Origin: an uncultured Kordia sp.
GTDB lineage: Bacteria > Bacteroidota > Bacteroidia > Flavobacteriales > Flavobacteriaceae
Assembly (NCBI RefSeq): GCF_947496985.1
Contig: NZ_CANMEZ010000008.1
Coordinates: forward strand, 124,001-188,000
Direction of reading: 5' to 3'
DNA length: 64,000 nt
Part shown: piece after piece, positions 18,649 through 25,378 of the stretch
Layout: every line of letters starts with the position of its first letter
How positions within the stretch are numbered: position 1 is the first letter of the stretch
Notes under the pieces: generated by a model
Told to the model about the DNA's origin: nothing
The model's input: the letters and a program-made list of their open reading frames with translations, nothing else
Database searches by the model: none
Translations under genes and position numbers: made by a program

Positions 18649-20862
18649 ATGACAGAGATTGATATCGAAAAAGAAAACGCAGCCATTGCCAGACAGTACA
18701 AAGAACTGTTACGTATTAGTTATCAAATACTTTCTGATGAAGACAAAAAAATCATCCGAAAAGCTTTTGATGTTGCTGTTGATGCGCACAAAGAACAACG
18801 AAGAAAAAGTGGAGAAGCGTACATTTTTCATCCAATAGCTGTTGCAAAAATTGTAGCTTCAGAAATTGGCTTAGATGCTACATCTATTGTTGCTGCACTA
18901 CTTCATGATGTTGTGGAAGATACAGAGTACACACTTGAAGACATTGAACGTATGTTTGGTATTACCGTTGCTAAAATTGTAGATGGCCTGACCAAAATTT
19001 CACATCTTAAAAAAGATAAAGATGTCTCCATGCAAGCGGAAAATTTCCGTAAAATGCTCTTAACCATCAACGATGATGTACGTGTAATTATTATCAAAAT
19101 TGCAGATCGCTTGCACAATATGCAAACCATGGGCTCAATGCCAGCCCATAAACAAGTTAAAATTGCTTCTGAAACTTTATACATTTATGCGCCATTAGCA
19201 CATAGAATTGGATTGTATAATATTAAAACTGAATTAGAAGATTTAGGTTTAAAATATACAGAACCAGAAGTTTTCAATGATATTCAAAATAAAATTGAAG
19301 AAAGCAAAGAAGAACAACAAGAATATATTGACAACTTTGCTTCTATCATAAAAAATTCATTAGACAAAGAAGAACTTAGTTACGAAATTAAAGGGCGTTT
19401 CAAATCTATTTTTTCTATTCGTAGAAAAATGGTTAAACAAGTGGTTACTTTTGATGAAGTTTATGATAAATTTGCTATCAGAATTATATATGAAACGGCA
19501 ACACCTGACAATGAAAAGTTTTTAGCCTGGAAGATTTATTCTATTGTAACTGATCATTTTAGACCAAATCCTGTACGCTTGCGCGATTGGATTTCTTCAC
19601 CAAAATCAACGGGTTATGAAGCATTACACATTACAGTAATGGGACCAAAAGGTCGTTGGGTTGAAGTACAAATTCGTTCGCATCGTATGCATGAAATTGC
19701 AGAAAAAGGATATGCAGCACATTTTAAATACAAACAAGGAGAACAAAAAGAACAAGGGTTAGAGCCTTGGTTAAACAAACTACAAGAAGCTCTTGAAAAT
19801 CAAGAAACTAATGCAGTTGACTTTGTAGAGCAATTCAAATTGAATTTATATGCAAAAGAAATATTTGTGTTTACACCTACGGGAGATTTACGATCATTAC
19901 CAAAAGGCGCAACACCTCTAGACTTTGCATTTAGCATACATACACAAGTTGGGTATCACACACGAGGCGCAAAAGTAAACGGAAAATTAGTTCCGTTAAG
20001 TCATGAATTAAAAAGTGGTGATCAGGTTGAAATTATTACTTCTGACAAATCGAAGCCAAATGCAAACTGGTTAGATTATGCAACAACTTCACGTGCACGT
20101 TCTCGTATAAAATCATCGTTACGTGAAGAAAAGAAAAGCATTGCTGAAGACGGAAAAGAAATTTTACGTCGTAAGTTGAAGCAATTAAAAATTGCGCTTG
20201 ACGAAAAATCGATTAATGAATTGGTTAGTCATTTTAAACTAAAAACGAGTTTAGATTTATTCTATCGTGTTGGAATTGGCACGATTGACAATCAAAAATT
20301 AAAAGAATTTGCGTCACAACGTAGCAATAGTATTTTCAAATTCTTTAAAAACAAAATACGAAGATCTCCAAGCATTCCAATTGAGGAAATCAATCAGCCA
20401 GAAGTTTCCAATCGATATGATTTAATTGTTTTCGGGAAAGAAGAAGAAAAGCTTAATTATAAATTAGCAAATTGTTGCAATCCTATTCCTGGCGATCCAG
20501 TTTTTGGTTTTGTTACGGTAAATGAAGGTATCAAAGTTCATAAAAAAGATTGTCCAAATGCTGTGAGTTTGCAGGCAAATTATGCATACCGAATTATGGC
20601 TGCAAAGTGGATTGATTCTTCACAGGAAGAATTTACTGCGTTGTTAGAATTAACAGGAATTGACAATATGGGATTGGTGAACGAAGTCACAAAAATTATT
20701 TCAAATAATATGCATGTTAATATTAGAAACATCAGCTTTGAAACTAATGATGGTATATTCACAGGAAGAATTACGGTGATTGTAAAAAATAATACCATTC
20801 TAAAGCGCCTAATGACAAATCTTAAAAAAATCAACGGAATCGAAAAAATAACTCGCGCTTAG
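18649..20862 (+). CDS. RelA/SpoT-family bifunctional (p)ppGpp synthetase/hydrolase
   Basis: The protein has 737 residues from the ATG at 18649. The track start 12 codons upstream encodes a hydrophobic, non-family extension. Domains in order are: an HD hydrolase with intact HPIAVAKIVASE and LLHDVVEDTEYT; a nucleotidyltransferase synthetase with YDKFAIRIIYE and SPKSTGYEALHITV through VEVQIRSHRMHEIAEKGYAAH; a TGS domain (IFVFTPTGDLRSLPKGATPL); a zinc-finger-like CCNPIPGD segment; and a C-terminal ACT domain. It sets alarmone levels in the stringent response. The HD residues are intact, so both activities are plausible. Length is normal for the family. Confidence 0.95.
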   Translation: MTEIDIEKENAAIARQYKELLRISYQILSDEDKKIIRKAFDVAVDAHKEQRRKSGEAYIFHPIAVAKIVASEIGLDATSIVAALLHDVVEDTEYTLEDIERMFGITVAKIVDGLTKISHLKKDKDVSMQAENFRKMLLTINDDVRVIIIKIADRLHNMQTMGSMPAHKQVKIASETLYIYAPLAHRIGLYNIKTELEDLGLKYTEPEVFNDIQNKIEESKEEQQEYIDNFASIIKNSLDKEELSYEIKGRFKSIFSIRRKMVKQVVTFDEVYDKFAIRIIYETATPDNEKFLAWKIYSIVTDHFRPNPVRLRDWISSPKSTGYEALHITVMGPKGRWVEVQIRSHRMHEIAEKGYAAHFKYKQGEQKEQGLEPWLNKLQEALENQETNAVDFVEQFKLNLYAKEIFVFTPTGDLRSLPKGATPLDFAFSIHTQVGYHTRGAKVNGKLVPLSHELKSGDQVEIITSDKSKPNANWLDYATTSRARSRIKSSLREEKKSIAEDGKEILRRKLKQLKIALDEKSINELVSHFKLKTSLDLFYRVGIGTIDNQKLKEFASQRSNSIFKFFKNKIRRSPSIPIEEINQPEVSNRYDLIVFGKEEEKLNYKLANCCNPIPGDPVFGFVTVNEGIKVHKKDCPNAVSLQANYAYRIMAAKWIDSSQEEFTALLELTGIDNMGLVNEVTKIISNNMHVNIRNISFETNDGIFTGRITVIVKNNTILKRLMTNLKKINGIEKITRA

Positions 20863-20936
20863 TATTACATGATAAATGAGATTAAAGTTTTATAAATTCT
20901 CTCATATATAGTGTTTATAAAGAAATTAAGAAAACT

Positions 20937-21569
20937 ATGTTTGGAATCATAAATTTTGAAGCGTTTATAATTGCTGGATTAATTCTGAATATAACACCCG
21001 GAGCAGATACAATGTATATTCTTGGAAGAAGTATTTCGCAAGGAAAAAAAGCAGGGATTTTATCTGTATTAGGCATATCAACTGGTGCTATTTTTCATAT
21101 CATTTTTGCAACATTAGGATTATCAATCATCCTTGCAAAATCGGCAACAGCTTTTGAGTTTGTTAAATATTTAGGAGCTGCTTATCTTATCTATTTAGGA
21201 ATTAAAACCATTTTAAATAAAAGTGAGGAAACATTTGAATTGAATAGTAAAAATGAAATTGTGAATTATAAAAAAATATACTTCTCTGGAGTGTTAACAA
21301 ACATTTTAAACCCGAAAGTAGCTTTATTTTTCTTAGCATTTTTACCTCAATTTATTGATCCAAATTATGTACAAAATTCACTTCCTTTCTTATTACTAGG
21401 AATTACATTTTTACTCACAGGAACAATTTGGTGTTTAATATTGGCTTTATTTGCTTCAAAATTATCAAACCGAATCAGAAAAAATTACAAAATAAAAGTA
21501 TGGTTAGATAAAATAACTGGAGGAATTTTTGTCGCACTTGGAATAAAACTAGCGTTGATGAAAAAATAA
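20937..21569 (+). CDS. LysE/RhtB-family amino-acid exporter
   Basis: The protein has 210 residues with about six hydrophobic segments. The N-terminal GLILNITPGADTMYILGRSISQGKKAGIL is the LysE signature, followed by GAAYLIYLGIKTI and a second half containing GVLTNILNPKVALFFLAFLPQFI. Members export amino acids such as lysine, threonine or homoserine at the inner membrane. The substrate here is unknown. It follows the RelA/SpoT gene by 74 bases, converges on the RiPP-precursor cluster and has no strong terminator of its own. It is not a dedicated peptide exporter. Confidence 0.9.
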   Translation: MFGIINFEAFIIAGLILNITPGADTMYILGRSISQGKKAGILSVLGISTGAIFHIIFATLGLSIILAKSATAFEFVKYLGAAYLIYLGIKTILNKSEETFELNSKNEIVNYKKIYFSGVLTNILNPKVALFFLAFLPQFIDPNYVQNSLPFLLLGITFLLTGTIWCLILALFASKLSNRIRKNYKIKVWLDKITGGIFVALGIKLALMKK

Positions 21570-21619
21570 TAGTTATTTGTAAGTTATAAACGGTCTCTTT
21601 TCTGATCAAAAATAAATCT

Positions 21620-21668
21620 AAAAAGAAAGCTGCCAGACGATATTAAAAAACATCCCAGACAGCTTTCG
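21620..21668 (-). terminator. Terminator downstream of the RiPP precursor cluster
   Basis: GAAAGCTG (21625-21632) pairs with CAGCTTTC (21660-21667). Read on the minus strand the stem is followed by TTTTTAG, so it serves the precursor at 21699-21905. On the plus strand there is no T tract. Confidence 0.6.
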
Positions 21669-21698
21669 GGTTACAATAACTAGTAGTAACTTAATTTA

Positions 21699-21905
21699 TT
21701 ATCCTCCACACTCTTCAGGACATGTTAACGAACAATAACATGTAGCAATAATAGTACATGCATCCTGTTTTGTTTTGATAGTTTCCTTTATTGTTGTAGG
21801 ATTCTGAACTGTCATTTCGGTCCCTCCTTGTACACTTTTACTATGCAAATTAGAAATGATTTTTTTCCTTAATTGCAGTTTTTCCTTGAAATCTTTTTTC
21901 TTCAT
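21699..21905 (-). CDS. Lanthipeptide-like RiPP precursor (cluster member 4)
   Basis: The peptide has 68 residues. The leader MKKKDFKEKLQLRKKIISNL ends at VQGGT, as in the three neighbours and as in Bacteroidota class I lanthipeptide leaders (charged start, LxLxKKxISNL, GG). The core is 40 residues with TTIKETIKTKQDACTII and a C-terminal cluster ATCYCSLTCPEECGG holding five cysteines in all, plus many Thr as possible dehydration sites. Modification is inference, because no LanB, LanC or protease gene is in the window. It is followed by a hairpin terminator and separated by 140 bases from the next precursor. Confidence 0.8.
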   Translation of the reverse strand: MKKKDFKEKLQLRKKIISNLHSKSVQGGTEMTVQNPTTIKETIKTKQDACTIIATCYCSLTCPEECGG

Positions 21906-22045
21906 AATGTGTTAAATTTAATATATGTGTAAGTTAATTACATGCTTTTTTATGTGAAAAGTAAAACTATTTTTGTTTCGCAAAAAATGTACAATTAGCT
22001 CCTAATCAATTATCTATTATATATTTTTAATACATGCAACTAGCT

Positions 22046-22291
22046 TTATCGACAATTACAATCAGTTTTACAAATAGAATTCTCTGTATCAGGACAAGTT
22101 TCGTTAGTTATTTCAGTAACACACAGTCCTGGTCTTGTAAAATGTTCTATAGTAATTTTAATTGTCTTCACAACTATAAAAGTCGTTGCAGGTACAATAG
22201 TTGCAGTTCCTCCTGTAATACTATTTTTCTGTAAACTTGAAATAACATTTTTATTCAAGTTCAATCTTGAATTGAAATCTTTTTTCTTCAT
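22046..22291 (-). CDS. Lanthipeptide-like RiPP precursor (cluster member 3)
   Basis: The peptide has 81 residues. The leader MKKKDFNSRLNLNKNVISSL leads to TGGTA. The core starts with a Thr/Val-rich stretch, then KTIKITIEHFTRPGLC, which aligns with TTIKILTEHITNPRIC of the neighbouring precursor, and ends with ETCPDTENSICKTDCNCR. It has five cysteines. The shared core block shows that these two genes arose by duplication. The strong hairpin upstream (22344-22377) implies its own promoter, though I could not assign one. Confidence 0.8.
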   Translation of the reverse strand: MKKKDFNSRLNLNKNVISSLQKNSITGGTATIVPATTFIVVKTIKITIEHFTRPGLCVTEITNETCPDTENSICKTDCNCR

Positions 22292-22343
22292 AGGTATAAT
22301 TCTTTGTATTACTAAATTCGTTTATCCGTAAAAAATAAAAACT

Positions 22344-22377
22344 ATAAAATCACCACTAATGCTCGTGGTGATTTTAT
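22344..22377. terminator. Terminator between precursors 2 and 3
   Basis: ATAAAATCACCAC and GTGGTGATTTTAT are 13-bp perfect arms around an eight-base loop. It lies ten bases past the stop of the 22387-22650 gene. It splits the cluster into at least two transcription units. Confidence 0.88.
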
Positions 22378-22386
22378 AATTTTTAT

Positions 22387-22650
22387 TTATTCAGTTGTAG
22401 TAGGCACGGGCGTTGATGTTGTTGCTGGTACTGGTGTCGATGTCGTAACTGTTGTCATTGTACAATCAGTTTCTACTGATTTACAAATACGTGGATTTGT
22501 AATATGTTCCGTTAAAATTTTAATCGTTGTTACAATAATGTAAGTTCCAGTAGTAATGGAATCAGTTCCACCTTGAATACTGTGTTCTTGTAAATTAGAA
22601 ATTACTCTTTTTCCTAATTTAAGATTGTTATTAACTTCTCTTTTTTTCAT
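22387..22650 (-). CDS. Lanthipeptide-like RiPP precursor with Thr/Pro repeat tail (cluster member 2)
   Basis: The peptide has 87 residues. The leader MKKREVNNNLKLGKRVISNL ends at QGGT. The core has VTTIKILTEHITNPRICKS and a second Cys, but unlike its neighbours it ends in a low-complexity TTVTTSTPVPATTSTPVP tail made of two TSTPVP units. It has only two cysteines, with an excess of Thr. The spacing to the upstream precursor is 20 bases, so these two are co-transcribed and terminate at the hairpin at 22344-22377. Confidence 0.8.
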   Translation of the reverse strand: MKKREVNNNLKLGKRVISNLQEHSIQGGTDSITTGTYIIVTTIKILTEHITNPRICKSVETDCTMTTVTTSTPVPATTSTPVPTTTE

Positions 22651-22670
22651 GAATATTGGTTTTTTAAAGT

Positions 22671-22922
22671 TTAATTAGAACAAGCTTCCGTATGACATGC
22701 ATCCATGCAGGTTGGCGGAATCGTTGTTATTCGTGTAGTATCAACAGGACATTCTTTTTCTGTATTTCCACCTGCGCAAATACGTTTATCTGTCCATTTT
22801 ATGGTCGTAATCTGAATTGGGTCGGAAACAACGTCAGTTCCTCCATGAAGACGATTTTGTTGTAAATTAGAAATGACTTTTTTCCCTAAACTAAGCTTAC
22901 TGTTAAATTCTTTTTTTTTCAT
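22671..22922 (-). CDS. Lanthipeptide-like RiPP precursor (cluster member 1)
   Basis: The peptide has 83 residues. The leader MKKKEFNSKLSLGKKVISNL ends at HGGT. The core reads IQITTIKWTDKRICAGG, then KECPVDTTRITTIPP and CMDACHTEACSN, with five cysteines and many Thr. It is the first gene of the minus-strand cluster. An inverted repeat (22960-22977) lies about 40 bases upstream of its ATG. The leader type matches the class I lanthipeptide leaders described in Bacteroidota. Whether the cores become lanthionine-bridged is not shown by the sequence. Confidence 0.8.
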   Translation of the reverse strand: MKKKEFNSKLSLGKKVISNLQQNRLHGGTDVVSDPIQITTIKWTDKRICAGGNTEKECPVDTTRITTIPPTCMDACHTEACSN

Positions 22923-22959
22923 GATATATAAAATAGTACGTTACACTACATTCAAATAC

Positions 22960-22977
22960 ACATCAAAAATTTGATGT
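22960..22977. promoter_or_regulatory. Inverted repeat upstream of the RiPP cluster, possible operator
   Basis: ACATCAAA-AA-TTTGATGT has perfect 8-bp arms. It lies 38 bases upstream of the first precursor ATG, where the -33 region would be, and 220 bases upstream of fur on the other side. A regulator-binding site is inference. Confidence 0.4.
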
Positions 22978-23169
22978 ATAAGCGATACTGTTTTATATAT
23001 TTATAGGAGAATATATATTTCTGAAAATCAGAATTATACTTAATAAAAGTACGCTATTAATTATAAAAAAACAAAAGTTATACAATTCTCATGTGTTAAA
23101 ATCATTGCACTTTTCAATTAGTTTTGAATTCCAACACATATTTGTATCCAAAAATTTGAAAAATAAGTG

Positions 23170-23177
23170 TAACTTTG
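23170..23177 (+). promoter_or_regulatory. Candidate -7 box (TAACTTTG) for fur
   Basis: TAACTTTG fits TAnnTTTG and ends 21 bases before the chosen ATG. A TTTG occurs at 23141-23144, 25 bases upstream, which is slightly long for the -33 spacing. The box overlaps the TTG start of the track ORF, which supports the later ATG. Confidence 0.5.
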
Positions 23178-23198
23178 TCATTTAAATCTTCAGCCAAG

Positions 23199-23651
23199 AT
23201 GCAACAACAAATGGAGGAAAATAATCAAGATATTGTAAAAAACGTTTTTACAAAGTTTTTAGAAGATAACGGACATCGAAAAACTCCAGAGCGCTTTGCC
23301 ATACTACAAGAAATTTACGAAAGCGAAGAACACTTCGATATAGAGTCGTTATACATTAAAATGAAAAACAAAAACTATAGAGTAAGTAGAGCCACGCTTT
23401 ACAACACTATAGAACTTTTATTAGATAGCAACTTAGTTCGTAAACATCAATTTGGGCAAAACCAAGCACACTACGAAAAATCATACTTTGATAAACAACA
23501 CGATCACATTATCCTAACTGATTCAGGAGAAGTGATGGAATTCTGTGATCCACGAATTCAAAGTATCAAAAAAACAATAGAAGAAATCTTTGATATTGAC
23601 ATTCACAATCATTCATTGTATTTCTACGCTACAAAGAAAAACAACAACTAA
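23199..23651 (+). CDS. Fur-family transcriptional regulator
   Basis: The protein has 150 residues from the ATG at 23199. The N-terminal winged helix ([18 protein letters not shown], then [21 protein letters not shown]) and the dimerisation part with [16 protein letters not shown] and [11 protein letters not shown] match Fur proteins. The HDHI motif supplies metal ligands, but the C-terminal CxxC zinc pair is absent. It represses iron or other metal genes depending on the bound ion. Which metal is sensed cannot be told. It is followed by purA after 28 bases, a linkage common in Flavobacteriaceae. Confidence 0.93.
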   Translation: MQQQMEENNQDIVKNVFTKFLEDNGHRKTPERFAILQEIYESEEHFDIESLYIKMKNKNYRVSRATLYNTIELLLDSNLVRKHQFGQNQAHYEKSYFDKQHDHIILTDSGEVMEFCDPRIQSIKKTIEEIFDIDIHNHSLYFYATKKNNN

Positions 23652-23679
23652 CAACAACACACTAACTCAATTTAATACA

Positions 23680-24951
23680 ATGGCAGTAGATTTACTACTC
23701 GGACTTCAATGGGGAGACGAAGGCAAAGGAAAAATTGTTGACGTTTTGACCGCCAACTACGATATTATTGCTCGTTTTCAAGGTGGACCAAATGCAGGAC
23801 ATACACTAGAATTTGACGGAATTAAACACGTATTACGTACCATTCCTTCTGGAATTTTTCACGAAACAGCAACGAATGTTATCGGAAATGGTGTCGTAAT
23901 CGACCCAGTAGTTTTCAAAAAAGAATTAGATGGTTTGGAAAAATTTAATATTGATATTAAAACCAAACTCATTATTTCAAGAAAAGCACATTTAATTCTT
24001 CCAACGCATCGCTTGCTTGATGCAGCTTCTGAAGCTTCTAAAGGAAAAGCAAAAATTGGTTCTACACTTAAAGGTATTGGACCAACTTACATGGACAAAA
24101 CTGGAAGAAACGGAATTCGTGTTGGAGACTTAGAATTAGACAACTGGAAAGAAAAGTATCGTGCTTTAACAAACAAGCACGAAGCAATGATTAATTTCTA
24201 CAACGTTGATGTTCAGTACGATTTAGAAGAAATGGAAACTGAATTTTTTGAAGCTGTAGAGGTTTTAAAATCATTACAGTTTATAGATAGTGAAGAATAT
24301 TTACACCAAGCGCAAAAAAGTGGAAAAACTATTTTAGCAGAAGGTGCACAAGGCTCTTTATTAGATGTTGACTTCGGAACGTATCCGTTTGTAACTTCTT
24401 CTACAACAACTGCCGCTGGTGCATGTACAGGTTTAGGAGTTGCTCCAAACAAAATAAAAGATGTATTCGGAATTTTCAAAGCATATACAACTCGTGTAGG
24501 TTCAGGACCATTTCCAACGGAATTATTTGATGAAGTTGGTTCAGAAATGGCTCGTATTGGAAACGAATTTGGCGCTGTAACAGGAAGACCAAGGCGTTGC
24601 GGATGGTTAGATTTAGTTGCCTTAAAATACACTGCACAGATAAACGGTGTTACACAACTAATGATGATGAAAGGCGATGTGCTTTCTGGATTTAAAACCT
24701 TAAAAGTATGTACTGGTTACAAATATAAAGGGGAAACTATTTCACATCTTCCATATAATATTGAACCTGAAAACATAGAACCTATTTATACAGAGTTCAA
24801 AGGTTGGAAAGAAGACTTAACCAAAATGTCTGATCCTTCTCAATTTCCAAAAGAATTGAATGATTACATTGATTTCTTAGAAAAGGAACTTGAAATACCT
24901 ATTAAAATCGTTTCTGTCGGTCCAGATAGAACACAAACAATACATAGATAA
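23680..24951 (+). CDS. purA: Adenylosuccinate synthetase
   Basis: The protein has 423 residues from the ATG at 23680. The track start 30 codons upstream lies inside fur. The N-terminal LLLGLQWGDEGKGKIVDVL is the PurA signature with the catalytic Asp, followed by GGPNAGHT, then EGAQGSLLDVDFGTYPFVTSS, TGRPRRCGWLDLVAL and a C-terminal IVSVGPDRTQTI. It joins IMP and aspartate using GTP, the first step of AMP synthesis. Length is normal. It is co-transcribed with fur and closed by a hairpin terminator. Confidence 0.97.
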   Translation: MAVDLLLGLQWGDEGKGKIVDVLTANYDIIARFQGGPNAGHTLEFDGIKHVLRTIPSGIFHETATNVIGNGVVIDPVVFKKELDGLEKFNIDIKTKLIISRKAHLILPTHRLLDAASEASKGKAKIGSTLKGIGPTYMDKTGRNGIRVGDLELDNWKEKYRALTNKHEAMINFYNVDVQYDLEEMETEFFEAVEVLKSLQFIDSEEYLHQAQKSGKTILAEGAQGSLLDVDFGTYPFVTSSTTTAAGACTGLGVAPNKIKDVFGIFKAYTTRVGSGPFPTELFDEVGSEMARIGNEFGAVTGRPRRCGWLDLVALKYTAQINGVTQLMMMKGDVLSGFKTLKVCTGYKYKGETISHLPYNIEPENIEPIYTEFKGWKEDLTKMSDPSQFPKELNDYIDFLEKELEIPIKIVSVGPDRTQTIHR

Positions 24952-24955
24952 TCAC

Positions 24956-24985
24956 AAAAAAAGCTTCCAAATGGGAGCTTTTTTT
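24956..24985 (+). terminator. Terminator after purA
   Basis: AAGCTTCC and GGGAGCTT (one T-G pair) form a stem around AAAT, preceded by an A tract and followed by a run of seven T. Confidence 0.85.
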
Positions 24986-25075
24986 AATTTACACTAAAAT
25001 CATTTTAACATTTTTTATAGATTTAGGAATGGTTTTTGTTCAGTTTTTGAGTAACTTTGATATAATTCTACGCCT

Positions 25076-25375
25076 ATGTTTTTTAAAGGAAATGTATTTA
25101 AATTAAGAAAGAACAAACGATTCAACTATACGCCTCGTTATTATGAAGGTAAAGAGACTGGAAATGTGTATGAAATAGAATCTAGATTTGTAAAACACAG
25201 AGAAAGTCTGAATGCAAATGACTTTGGAGCACACTGGAAAGAAGCACGTAAAGCCAATAGAAACAGAGGAAATCGTGAAGTATCAATCCGCTTATTAATT
25301 ATAATCGCTGTACTTATGCTAGCCTTTCTGTTTTTTATTGACTTTGACCTATCAATATTTACTAGAGGACGATAA
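25076..25375 (+). CDS. Small single-pass membrane protein upstream of mutL
   Basis: The protein has 99 residues. The N-terminal half is very basic and polar (KLRKNKRFNYTPRYY, then HWKEARKANRNRG). The C-terminal ~25 residues form one hydrophobic helix (LLIIIAVLMLAFLFFI). Homologues in this position upstream of mutL in flavobacteria have been labelled riboflavin synthase subunit beta. Nothing in the sequence supports that enzyme, whose fold is unrelated, so I leave the function open. The stop codon is three bases before the mutL ATG. Confidence 0.8.
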   Translation: MFFKGNVFKLRKNKRFNYTPRYYEGKETGNVYEIESRFVKHRESLNANDFGAHWKEARKANRNRGNREVSIRLLIIIAVLMLAFLFFIDFDLSIFTRGR

Positions 25376-25378
25376 TAC

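Noticed and set aside
20937-21569. LysE exporter as part of the RiPP cluster
   Set aside because: It is on the opposite strand, ends before the cluster terminator and belongs to an amino-acid exporter family, not a peptide-processing transporter.
23590-23679. 30-codon N-terminal extension of PurA in the track
   Set aside because: It lies inside fur and does not belong to the PurA family; the ATG at 23680 begins the conserved sequence.
25076-25375. Label of riboflavin synthase subunit beta for the protein before mutL
   Set aside because: The sequence is a short basic single-pass membrane protein with none of the lumazine or riboflavin synthase features.
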